The notes beneath the pieces are model-generated. The model was not told the origin of the DNA. It did not search any database and saw nothing but the letters and a program-made list of their open reading frames with translations. The translations under genes were made by a program, and so were the position numbers. Source: Diospyros lotus (taxonomy: Eukaryota; Streptophyta; Magnoliopsida; Ericales; Ebenaceae). Taken from it: 64,000 nt of DNA. The stretch lies in NCBI RefSeq assembly GCF_014633365.1, contig NC_068350.1, positions 4,717,001 to 4,781,000 on the forward strand, given 5' to 3'. This document shows positions 1 through 9,543 of the stretch, piece after piece. The stretch's first letter is position 1. Every line of letters begins with the position of its first letter.

Positions 1-1
1 G

Positions 2-1804
2 GGAAGTTCGGGAACCTCTCCCTACCGTCAACGGGAGTTGAATAATCCCTTCTGAATATACGGCTTCACCATCAAATCCCACCAAAGGGACCCTCGCTGC
101 CCTTAGCTGTGTCATTTCATACCCCATGCCTAAGAAGGCTTGCCGGTACAAGATTTCTGAAGAGCTTCCTGGATCCACAAGGATCCGCCGAAGTTCCCAC
201 TTCCCGAGTTCAGCTGTTATCACCAGTGGGTCATTTTGAGTCGGGTACCCCGGGAGGTCGCTATCTGAAAAAGAGATTGGATCCACGTTCCTCGATCTTT
301 TCAGCCGGGTCGCATTACTTTTTTCGTCCTTCATGACTGGAACCTCCCCCGCCGTGAGTGTGTGGAATATCGGAGGCTGAGGATGATCATCTTCTCTTCG
401 ATGTGATCTCTCCCGCTGGGCCCGATTTCGATCCTCCGCGCGGTCTTTCTTGGGGGGGCTTCTTGATCGCGACCGTCGATCCTTTCTCCCCTGAGAATCA
501 CCTGTTTTTGCCACGTAGCTCCTCAGGAAACCCCGATTGATAAGTTCCTGAATCTCCTCCTTTAATTGGTGACACTCTTCCGTGTCATGACCATGATCTC
601 GGTGGAATCGGCAATATTTACCTCTGTTCCTTTTGTCAGATGGTGCCTTCATCGGTCGAGGCTTTTTCAAGTAATCTTTTCCCTCAATAGTAGCCAGGAT
701 TTCTGCCCTCGGGGCGTTCAGAGGAGTGAAACCCGCCGAATCCCACCGAGGGCGATGCTTTTCTCTTCGGTCGTCACTCCTCCTTTCCTCGGGATGCTTC
801 TTTTTATCCTTCTTCTCCACATGCTCCGCCCTCTTAGCCTGCATGACCTCTTCGGCATTTATGTACTTTGTGGCCCGGCCCAATATGTCCGTGAACGCGC
901 TGGGAGGCGTTTTGGCTAATGATTGGGCGAAAGGGCCGGGCCTCAGGGCGTTCTGGAATGCCACCATAGCAACATTGTGGTCAAAGTTCTCGATGCTCAG
1001 GGCTTCCATATTAAATCGTGAAACGAAATCCTTCAAGGGCTCTCCTTGGTTCTGCTTCATACTCACCAAGGCCATGGTGGACCTTCGGTGTCTTCGGAGA
1101 GGTGCAAAGTGCGCCAGAAAGCTGCTCCGGAGTTGCGCAAAACTTATGATGGAATGATGAGCCAGGTTTGAGTACCACGCCCGTGCGTGCCCCTCCAGAG
1201 TGGCCAAGAAAACTCTACACCACATCGCGTCTGAGGCGTCCTGTACCATCATATGCGAGGTAAAAAGATCCAGGTGATCCATCGGGTCGGTGGTCCCTGC
1301 GTAGGGCTTAATGGCCGGGATGCGGAGACGTTCTGGTGGTATGGCCGCCATGATCTCTGGGCCAAGGGGCTGATTTATCCTTGGTCCCTGAGCCTCTCCG
1401 GTCCTTGGCTTTAGGGCGGCTATCTCCTCCTCCAACTGCCGCAATCTTCTTTCCTGCCGCTGCTGCACAAACGACAAGTCAAGAGACTCGGCCGCCTCGC
1501 CGTCATCTGGCCCTGGCCTCTGCGGATTCTCGTCTCGTCGATAAGATTCCTCTTCTCTTGGGGGCTCGCGCCTTTCCTCCGCCCGAGAGTGCTGGGCTTG
1601 CTGATGCTGGCCATCTAGAAAACCCATGAGTAACTCCGTCAATCGTTGTACTTGACCCTCCAGAAGTGCTATCCGATCAGGAGGAGGCGGAGGGCCCTCC
1701 GGACTCCGAGCCCTCCCCGGCGGGCTTCGGGGAGGGTTCTGCTGACTCGGTTCCGGAACGGGGTTGCTCCCCACGGCCCTAGACGGCTGTCTTCTGGTCG
1801 CCAT
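2..1804 (-). CDS. Ty3/gypsy retrotransposon Gag-Pro polyprotein, 5' part, runs off the window
   Basis: I read the minus frame codon by codon from the ATG at 1804 to position 2 and found no stop, so at least 601 codons are open and the frame continues outside the window. Residues about 1-150 are Pro/Arg/Gln/Glu-rich. The retrotransposon Gag domain follows, around residues 150-290, with the family pattern MDHLDLF and RAWYSNL. A cysteine/histidine motif YCRFHRDHGHDTEEC lies at about 397-411, which is typical of plant Ty3/gypsy Gag. An aspartic protease active site, LVDPGSSSEIL, lies at about 542-552. Gag forms the particle and the protease processes the polyprotein. The active-site triplet reads D-P-G where D-T-G or D-x-G is usual. 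The start is chosen because it lies 75 nt after the LTR end and just past the primer-binding site. Reverse transcriptase and integrase would lie left of the window. The open frame suggests a young insertion. Confidence 0.9.
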   Translation of the reverse strand, partial: MATRRQPSRAVGSNPVPEPSQQNPPRSPPGRARSPEGPPPPPDRIALLEGQVQRLTELLMGFLDGQHQQAQHSRAEERREPPREEESYRRDENPQRPGPDDGEAAESLDLSFVQQRQERRLRQLEEEIAALKPRTGEAQGPRINQPLGPEIMAAIPPERLRIPAIKPYAGTTDPMDHLDLFTSHMMVQDASDAMWCRVFLATLEGHARAWYSNLAHHSIISFAQLRSSFLAHFAPLRRHRRSTMALVSMKQNQGEPLKDFVSRFNMEALSIENFDHNVAMVAFQNALRPGPFAQSLAKTPPSAFTDILGRATKYINAEEVMQAKRAEHVEKKDKKKHPEERRSDDRREKHRPRWDSAGFTPLNAPRAEILATIEGKDYLKKPRPMKAPSDKRNRGKYCRFHRDHGHDTEECHQLKEEIQELINRGFLRSYVAKTGDSQGRKDRRSRSRSPPKKDRAEDRNRAQRERSHRREDDHPQPPIFHTLTAGEVPVMKDEKSNATRLKRSRNVDPISFSDSDLPGYPTQNDPLVITAELGKWELRRILVDPGSSSEILYRQAFLGMGYEMTQLRAARVPLVGFDGEAVYSEGIIQLPLTVGRGSRTS

Positions 1805-1858
1805 TCACGGTTGAGAAGATTGTCGGCTGCACTGGAAAGACAGAAGAGAAGAATGTCG

Positions 1859-1876
1859 GCCCCACGGTGGGCGCCA
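1859..1876 (-). other. Putative primer-binding site of the left-edge retrotransposon
   Basis: On the minus strand the sequence two bases after the LTR end reads TGGCGCCCACCGTGGGGC. It starts with TGGCGCC, as many plant Ty3/gypsy primer-binding sites do. Its place between the LTR and the Gag start supports the call. I did not assign the primer tRNA. Confidence 0.7.
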
Positions 1877-1878
1877 AT

Positions 1879-2400
1879 TGATGAAGGATTTTCGGAAGTG
1901 GTAGCCGCACGTTCCCTTCTTGCCTTTCTGAGTGTACCTGCAATGGAGACGGGGCTTGCTCCCCCGGTCGATCTCCGATGATTAAGTTAGTCCTTTGATC
2001 TAGGGTTCCTTGTCCCTTTTAAACTATGTTAATTGATGGAAAGATAAGGAGAATCCCCCACCTTCTTCGCTTACCTTTTCTCGGGGTAGGGATCATGAGG
2101 GATCTTCAGGATCTTCCTCCCACCTTCTTCGGGACTTTCCCCATAAAGGTTTCGCGATAGCCTCCGTCTCCGAGGAGTTCGGGATAACTGTTGCCTCCGT
2201 GATCTTCGGTGGGATAGCCTGTTCCTGAGATCTCGGGGGTTTCTCTATTGAGTGCTTATCTGATTGACGTGGCAATGCTTGTCTGCTGTGTATCTTTTGA
2301 CCGCTGTTAGGTATTCGTCTTGGCGTAATTATGGGACCGAGGGCGTTCTCCTCATCAGCTCTCTCCATGTAAAGTAAACCATTGTTTGCAAAACCAAACA
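1879..2400 (-). mobile_element. 5' LTR of the Ty3/gypsy element
   Basis: Read on the minus strand this 522-bp segment begins TGTTTGGTTT and ends CTTCATCA, so it has TG..CA ends. It is followed directly by the primer-binding site and Gag. The outer flank at 2401-2405 is TTTTA, the probable 5-bp target-site duplication. The second copy would be beyond the left edge and cannot be checked here. Reading frames inside the LTR, such as a 102-codon one at 2093-2401, have no recognisable domain and are probably chance. Confidence 0.72.
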
Positions 2401-2405
2401 TTTTA

Positions 2406-3543
2406 GGTAGTGTTCTCTTTGTGTTTCAGTTTTGTATTTTGAGTTTTGAATTCATTTTGAGTTTTGTATTTTGAGTGTGTTTTGATATTTTTGAAAACGT
2501 GTTCTTTTTAACATTTTGAAAAACTGTTTCTTAAAACAAAAAATTAGAAAATGCGTTTATTTTAAAATTTTGAAAAAAATATTTTATAATATTTTAGTTA
2601 ATAAATTTAATTTAAATTATAAATATTTATTTTATAATATTTTAATTCATGATAAATTTATTTTTATCTACAAATTAAAATCACACATTAATTTTGAGAT
2701 TTAAATTACCCATAACATAAATATTAAAAAAATTATAAATCATAAAATAATAAATATTAATTTATCCAAAATTATAAAAATATAATTGAAAAAAAATGGC
2801 AAAGGCAGGAGGAAGAAACAATGGTGGTATGCAGATCTGGGCATGGCGGATCTAGGCGGTGATGGCGACTCTGGGCGGTTGCGATGGCGGATCTAGGCGG
2901 TGACGATGGTGGTGATGGCGGATCTAGGCGGCGGCGCGGAGGTGATAGGCGGTGGAAGAGATAATGGCGGTGGTAGGCACTGCTGGGCGGTTGTGATAGC
3001 GGATCTAGGCGGTGATGACGACTCTAGGCGGTTGTGATGGCAGATCTAGGCGGTAGCGATGGTGGATCTAGGTGGTGGTGCGGAGGTGATAGGTGGTGGT
3101 AGGCACTACTGGGCAGTGGCGGTGGCGGATCTAGGTGGTGGCGGTGGCGGATCTAGGCAGTGGTGCGGCGGTGATAGGTAGTGGAAGAGATAATGGCGGT
3201 GGTAAGTGCTGTTGGGCAATTACGATAGTGGCGATGGTGGATCTAGGCAGTGGTGCGGCGGTGATGGCTATGTTTGGCCAAAGCTTGAGAGAAAGATAGA
3301 GAGATGTGAGATTGCAGATGGGGGTGGGGGTGGGGGGGTGTCTCGCCAGCGTTTTTCGCGTTTTTGATTTCTGGGCATGTTTTCACTGAAAACACCCAAA
3401 ACAATATTTTGTTGTTTTGGGTTTCTTTTACAAATTTTTTTCTTGTTTTTGAAAATGCGTTTTTGAAAATAACAAAGAGAACACGTTTTGAGTGTTTTGA
3501 AAAATTGAAAACAGAAAACGGCCCGAAAATGACAAAGAGAACA
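2406..3543. mobile_element. MITE family A, copy 1 (long form with inserted core)
   Basis: The left end (GGTAGTGTTCTCTTTG) matches the family terminal repeat GGTTGCGTTCTCTTTG and is preceded by TTA at 2403-2405. The outer parts, about 2406-2700 and 3360-3543, match the left and right halves of the short copies. The middle, about 2800-3350, is replaced by a GC-rich repetitive core. The right end is fused to copy 2 at the sequence AAAGAGAACAGGCGCATCC. No transposase is visible, so it is non-autonomous. Confidence 0.72.
2820..3290. repeat. GC-rich minisatellite inside MITE copy 1
   Basis: A degenerate repeat built on GGCGGATCTAGGCGGTGATG, with roughly ten occurrences of GATCTAGG. Longer units recur that combine GGTGATAGGCGGTGG, AGAGATAATGGCGGTGG and TAGGCACTGCTGGGC. 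It is sharply GC-richer than the AT-rich element arms. The adjoining 3320-3339 stretch is a G-rich run (G5-T-G5-T-G7). Confidence 0.75.
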
Positions 3544-4060
3544 GGCGCATCCTCTTTGATTTTCAATTTTCAGTTTTAAATTCATTTTCAGTTTTCTGTT
3601 TTAGTAATCTATTTTTAGAAAATTGAAAACGTGTTCTCTTTGTCATTTTGAAAAACTATTTCTCAAAACAGAAAATTAGAAAACACGTTCTCTTTGAAAT
3701 TTTGAAAATAATTTTTTAATGATATTTTATTCAATAAATTTGATTATTCAATAAATTAGAAATATTTAATGTTAATATATTATTAAAAAATATATACATT
3801 TTAAAGTTAATGAATTTTGTAATATTTTTTCCCATTACAATAATAAAATATGAATAAATAAATAAATAAATGTGTTTTGAGTTTAGAGTTTGTTTTGGAT
3901 GAAAACACTCAAAATAACTTTTTATTGTTTTGAGTTTTCTTTACAATGTATTTTTTGTTTTCAGAAATGCATTTTTAAAAACAGTAAAGAGAACGCGTTT
4001 TTATTATTTTAGAAAATTAAAAACTAAAAATGACTTGAAAACAGTAAAGAGAATGCAATC
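3544..4060. mobile_element. MITE family A, copy 2 (short form)
   Basis: A 517-bp element that runs from GGCGCATCCTCTTTG to AAAGAGAATGCAATC and lies in the same orientation as copy 1. TTA at 4061-4063 matches the TTA before copy 1, so copies 1 and 2 together look like one unit flanked by a 3-bp target duplication. The internal sequence, including the runs with AATAAATAAATAAAT and AAAACACTCAAAATAAC, is shared with copies 3 and 4 in reverse orientation. Confidence 0.78.
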
Positions 4061-4269
4061 TTAGTAACTTGTTAATAGCTCTTACCACACCACCCTATCG
4101 CTACCCATAAGACTCTTATCTCCCATCATCGCCGAGAACATCTAGATTTTTTCAAAAAAAAAAAAAAAAAAAAAGCACTTGGCATGAGTTATGTCGCTCT
4201 ACTGCCTTCCTACAAAGAAAGTATTTATTTGGAAAAGGCGAAAAAAGATTAATACAAACAAAAATAGAT

Positions 4270-4995
4270 AAACACTCCATAATCACTTACCAAAAAATAA
4301 ACATATGTAAGGGGATGCCTTTATTGTGCCATACCAAACAATGCCAGGGGTGCAAAGATGTTGCATCAGAAAACCCTGCAAGGCAAAACGAACAAAGTAA
4401 ACCCCATCCAAGGCTAGCAACCATCTCAACTCATCCCTATACTCAGCCCTAGGAAGGCTAGGCATTTGATCTTGAATAAAGTCCAAAGATGGCGATAAAA
4501 CCATCTCCAACCATACCCAAGACCCCTCGACTATGATTTTTGATACATGAGAATTAATAGAGATGCCCAACTGTCGAGCCAATTGGCAAAAAAATCGATC
4601 TATAAGCACCTCGAGTGGATGCCACTTATCATGTCACATGAAAACTTTTTTGTCATCTCTTATTCTCCATCCAAATTTATACCTCACCACATTGCGGATT
4701 GACAAAAGTTTCCCCCAATACTAGGGGAATGAGGAAGGCACTGGAAGCAACTAAAAACACATTTTTTTTCTCGATGAGTGTGAACCTACTTAATCCATAG
4801 AGATTCACTGTCACCTAAGAGAAGCCACCAAATTAATTTTACAACAAGAGATTGGTTCCAAACAAATAAAGGTTTGATACCCGAAACGCCTTGCTCCTTC
4901 AGGCAACACCTATCTTCAAGTTTTTTAGGGTGTAATATATATGCATACAAGTAGGGTTTACCTTGGAGTTTATGGTATAGAATGTTTTTTCTCAA
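4270..4995 (-). pseudogene. Degenerate LINE (non-LTR) reverse transcriptase C-terminal region
   Basis: Minus-strand fragments in shifted frames match the C-terminal part of plant LINE polyproteins. At 4995-4786 the peptide GVSGIKPLFVWNQSLVVKL resembles the conserved GLGI..L..WN.ALL.K.. W segment, followed by SESLWIK. Around 4700-4610 the fragment KFGWRIRDDKK then HDKWHPLEVLIDRF matches the segment before the zinc-binding domain. At 4609-4283 come DELRWLLALDGVYFV and WYGTIKASP, matching the zinc-binding reverse-transcriptase region. Stops and frame changes between the blocks show the element is dead. A long A-run on the plus strand near 4150-4172 is on the wrong strand to be this element's poly(A) tail. 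Confidence 0.7.
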
Positions 4996-5852
4996 TATTT
5001 TTTTAAGGTATTTTTAAAGACTAGTGTTTAGTCTTTTTTTTTTTTTACTCTATGGTTTACAGTTGAGGGATTAGGGCTATCATTTATTGTTTAACGTGTA
5101 CTGTAGCATGCAGCATAAGTTAGCAACTGGGCCATTGGGCCACGCCCCCTTACAAAATTGGGCCTAAAGCTTGTCCTCCTATTTTCTTTATCACATTTAA
5201 AAATAAGATATAGTTATTTTGGTTTCCTTTCAACTTAACTCAACATTAAAGGTTTACATAAATGGATAATTCTTCTACAGGATTTGTTGCTTGTCAAATT
5301 TATTCCAAGCACTAATGTTTCAATACTTCACGTTAAAGCACACTTTCTACATTAGGGCTCAAATCTCCCTGAAAATAAGCTCACATAAATTTCTATATAT
5401 TTACCTAGGACATATGAATTTGATGGGTGATCATGTCTTCTGAGTTCATTTAGTGCACATGGCTATAGATTTTCATCATTAGCAAGCCTAAATACAATGG
5501 AATGTACAGAAAGTATCCATGCCATGACACCAACATTGAGTTCTTGATAAATGTCAATTTTTTTAGCTCATATGCGGCTGTATTAATAAATATTATACCA
5601 CATTTTGCTTACATTATTCATTTTCAATAACTGCATCCTTGGAAAGAAACAACAGCAGCAACAGATACAAGAACTAGTGATGAACATAATACTACCAAAA
5701 TTAAGCAGCCAGTATACATCTAGACTCACATTGTTCACCTTTTTCTGCTGACAAGTAATGTGCTCTATGCACAAATTACATCCTCTAAAAACTGGATTAT
5801 GTCGCTCAGCGAAATTGAAAAAGGATTTTGTGAATGCATCACTGAGAATATA
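4996..5852. other. Non-coding stretch between the LINE relic and the phosphatase gene
   Basis: AT-rich DNA without a frame I recognise. A T-run lies near 5035-5046. The part next to 5853 should contain the 3' UTR of the phosphatase gene. Confidence 0.5.
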
Positions 5853-8704
5853 CTATTTCCCCAAAACATCGGTATCTCGAACAATTTTCATGGAGGGAAG
5901 CACAACTGCAGCCACCGGATTATTCTCAAATCCACCACCTTCGTCGATAATCAGTCTAAGACCTTCAATGTAAAGCTTTCCATGGTGACCGCTTACCAGA
6001 ATGGTCGGATACTCGGTCAGTTCCTAGAAAATCAAGAAACACCAAATGTCTATTTTTAATTGTCATCCAACATTATATATGGGAAGTTTTTGATTTTCCA
6101 ATCAGCTACTTCCTATAAAATCAAAAACACAAATGTTCACAGTTTAACCATCTTCCAACATCATATGGGAAGATTTCGATTTCCAATCAGCTAATTCAAG
6201 CCAAACAGGTCACTGAACTGATTCAGAAATGCAAGTCAATGAGGCTCAAATAAATGTGCTGCCTATTTACATCAAAAGAAAGTTCTGCAAGAACAAAAAG
6301 AGAAATGAGAGACAAAAAGCAGCCACCTTTTGGATACTCAGTTAGTTCCCATAAAATTAAGAACATCAAATGTCCATAGCCAATCATCTTCCAATATGAT
6401 ATGGGAACTTTTTGATTTTCCAATTGGCTAATTCAAGTCAAGAGGGTCACTAAACCGATTGACAAATGCAAATTAATGTGGCTCAAACAAATGTGAAGGC
6501 CATTTACATCAAAAGAAAGTTGAGCAAGAACAAAAAGAGACATAAAGAGGGAACAAGTAGTCACCTTTGGAATATCCCATACATTTTTCCTGCCACTAAG
6601 CGCCTCCACCTTAGGCACCCTGGTGTCCCGGGCTTTCAAAAACTGTAGCTGCTCTTTGACCCCTTTGCCTCTCTCCAAGCCAGCATGTACAGCAATCAGC
6701 TTGTTGTGTTTGACTCCTTCCTCAGTTTCTATACAGACATCATCCTGAAATAATAGGCCCACTTAGCATTATCCCCTATCAGCAACAACAATGCAGCTGT
6801 TGGCTCATCGCTAATCGACATTACATGATTCAATTTTGGTTTCTGGTTGATACATACATTATTTTCAAAGTTAAGGAACTATACATAATGCAAACCTGAC
6901 CTCTTCATGGACCCAAACTAGATCAGCTAGAAACTTCTTGTGTTCATCAGGGACTGCCTTCATCAGATCTAGGTGCAAAAGTTACAGTTTAATATTAATA
7001 ACCGTGATATAAACAACAGCACTTGATACCAAAGTGAATTTCATAACATACATTAAATCTTTTGAACGACTAGAAGTTACCAAAATGAAACACAACAGCT
7101 ATGTTTCGAACAAAGATTTTTTAATTTATGTACCTGCTTTTTTACATGTTCATTTGCTGTTATTTCTCTTTCATTTTCTTGTCCTTCCATGAAAATGTAG
7201 CATAGAAGTAATGTAAAAGTAACAACTAAAGTCATGATCAAACAAGAACAAAATCATCAAATATAGAAAAAATAAGAATCATTAAAGTTTAAACGCCAAA
7301 AATCATTTTATCAAGTATGGAAACTTTGTATCCTACAAATCAAATAGAAAGGGCTCATTTGACATGAACTACAAAGAAATGTCCAAATCAGAGATGAAAA
7401 TCATTTTAAAGAACAAAATAAATTAAAGAATGCAAACCCAATTTAACATTAGATAATCCACAACTAAAGTGATCGAACAAACTGCAATTGTAAATATTAG
7501 ATACAACAACTTGCAGAAATCATACAAAATAAGCCTATTTTAGATCTCACACAACAACTTACTCATGAAAACCAAACTAAACAAACAATGCAGCAGCTTA
7601 ACATTTCAGAACTCAAAATTGCACCATCAAGATAATTAACAGGCATAGAACACTCACTCAACTAAGCAACCAAAAGTTGCAGAATTCTTAGACAAAAATC
7701 TCCAGTAGAGTCCACAAATTCAATTCTCACATTCCCCTGCATAAGATTACTACTAAAAGTTTCTTTTGGTATAGCGTTAAAAAAATTACTTATCATACTA
7801 ACCAAACAAAAGAAACCCACTTTAACAGCATTCAGAAAATGTTCAAATCAACGCTGAGAACTGACTCCCCAAGGATCAAACTGAACAACATATCAAGCCT
7901 TCATTTCACTGCGTGGAGGTCAGCTACATGAATTCTAGGTCCTCGGCCATTTCTAACTATGGAATTATCGCCTATAAAGTCCTTATAGATAATACTTGAT
8001 CCATTTCATCAACCTTCCTTGCGGAAGTCTCGCCTCTATTGGTCACCTCTTCACATGACAATACTATTTATCATAAGGATTAAACTACAAAAAATAATAA
8101 TAATAAATAAAGCAAAATCCATTTCAGCAATGAATAACTAATAAAGGTTCAAATCAAATCAAACAATCGACCAAACCAAAAAATTCATACCAGCAGAACC
8201 GTGTGGAACACCGTACGATTCAAACGTCGGCCCAGCATCGTAGATCGAACCCTTGTACTCAGTCCCCTTCACGGTATTGAATCTAACCTTAATCGACCCA
8301 GCCCACCTCCTACCTTGCAGATGCATATTCTCATAGCCATCACCCTTGTACCACCCTTCTCTATCCTCACTCGCCGCGTACTCTTTCCACGTCTCCGACG
8401 GGTCGGGCGGCGGCGGCAGGACGCCGACGAAGGCCGCGAAGGCCAGGTCGTGGTTGCCGCAAAGGAAAACGTGGGACTGTTTGGGGTATTTGGAGGGAAG
8501 ATGGACGAGGAAATCGATGACTTCACGAGTGTTGGGGCCTCGGTCGCAGTAATCTCCCATAAAGATGATCAAGGCGGCCTCGAAATCGGAGGGGCCGATT
8601 TGGGTCTCGAGATTGGACCAGAGGTTTTGGAGCTTGGTGAAGTAGCCATGGACGTCGCCAATGCAGCAAACAACTCTGGGTTTTGGATCCTTCTGGGTTT
8701 CCAT
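5853..8704 (-). CDS. RLPH2: RLPH2-type protein tyrosine phosphatase (calcineurin-like fold)
   Basis: Four coding exons on the minus strand: 8704-8191, 6968-6901, 6744-6565 and 6023-5853, joined in phase to 310 aa, close to the family's usual length. The metallophosphatase motifs are present: GDVHG at 16-20, GDYCDRG at 50-56, GNHD at 83-86, a histidine in AVHAGLE near 214 and the GHHGK histidine near 267. Other matches to plant RLPH2 are [41 protein letters not shown] and [11 protein letters not shown]. Plant RLPH2 proteins are PPP-family enzymes of bacterial ancestry that prefer phosphotyrosine; no signal peptide or membrane segment is seen, so it is probably cytosolic or nuclear. The acceptors are TAG, CAG and TAG. 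Intron 3 is enlarged by a duplication that spans the exon 3/exon 4 borders. I see no coding defect. The next gene upstream begins more than 3 kb away on the same strand. Confidence 0.93.
6007..6568. repeat. Two-unit tandem duplication filling RLPH2 intron 3
   Basis: Unit A (6007-6331) and unit B (6332-6568) start alike (GGATACTCGGTCAGTTCC versus GGATACTCAGTTAGTTCC) and end alike (AGCCACCTTT, AGTCACCTTT). Both contain TTTACATCAAAAGAAAGTT and GAACAAAAAGAGA. The unit starts inside the first codons of exon 4 and ends at the exon 3 donor. Unit A also holds a partial internal repeat, with ATGGGAAG..TTTCCAATCAGCTA twice. The inner pseudo-acceptor has lost its AG, which should keep it from being used. 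Confidence 0.85.
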
Positions 8705-9233
8705 TTCTGATGGGTTTGTTAGAGAAACAGAAGCAGGGCGTTGGGGTCTCTGACTATCTGGATTCCCTGATTCATAAATGATTGGAATTTGGAGATTGGA
8801 GATTGAGAGCTTGGATACTTATTGCAACGTGGCCCTCTAATTTTTGTCTTATGTTGAAATGTCCAAAGTATTTTCTTCAATTTCGCTTCCCGCCCCGCTT
8901 GGCAGTTCTGTTATGCATTTATGCCCTTGCAACCGCAATCCACAATGCTGTCCCAAAAGCCTGTCCTTTTCCTGTCCATCCAAATGCAGTCACTATTGTT
9001 TATTTGATTTTATAATTTTTTTAAAAAAATACTATTTGATAATGGATAATGTGATTGCCTTCCATTGAATAGGCAAGGAAGAGGACAAGCTTTTGAGATA
9101 ATAGATCTCGGCTCATAAATAATGAAAGATATAAATAGAAAAGAGATTATAATGGATTGAGAATTGAATGGCACCTCAATCTTATAAAAGTTTTATATTT
9201 TTTAAAATAATTTAAAAATTTATTATTTCAGAC
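8705..9233. other. Upstream region of the phosphatase gene
   Basis: Contains the 5' UTR and promoter of the minus-strand phosphatase gene, with no distinct TATA box that I could pick with confidence. AT-rich sequence follows. No coding frame is recognisable. Confidence 0.4.
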
Positions 9234-9543
9234 TAGTGATTGAGTCGTGGGAATTTTTAATTAACTTATGTATATATTTATTTATTATTTAATATTATAA
9301 ATATATATATATATATTGATATGCATTTTATAAAATTAATTAATTATCAATCTACTAAATAATCAAAAAATTTTGAAAAATTACATATCTAAATAAGTAA
9401 AATTTTCACAAAAAAAAATTGATTAGATTAATGGGTTGATAATTAATTAATTTTACAAAATATATGTCAATAAACATTTAACAAATAAATGTATGCATAA
9501 ATCAATTAAAAAAATTTCATGCATGGCACAGACTTGATCACTA
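9234..9543. mobile_element. Fold-back element with long inverted arms
   Basis: The ends read TAGTGATTGAGTCGTGGG and, in reverse complement, TAGTGATCAAGTCTGTGCC. The arms stay related inward for roughly 130-150 bp, sharing TTTTAATT..TTATG.ATA.ATTTATTT and then AAAATTAATTAATTATCAA. That leaves a short loop, so the 310-bp segment could fold into one long hairpin. No coding frame is present. I could not settle the target-site duplication. Confidence 0.6.

Noticed and set aside
726..1157. Plus-strand 143-codon frame
   Set aside because: It lies antisense to the continuous Gag-Pro frame and has no domain.
2093..2401. 102-codon minus frame
   Set aside because: It is inside the LTR and shows no protein family.
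4146..4172. Long A-run as a LINE poly(A) tail
   Set aside because: The LINE relic is on the minus strand, so its tail would appear as T on the plus strand.
8201..8710. 169-codon plus frame
   Set aside because: Antisense to RLPH2 exon 1, whose frame has all phosphatase motifs.
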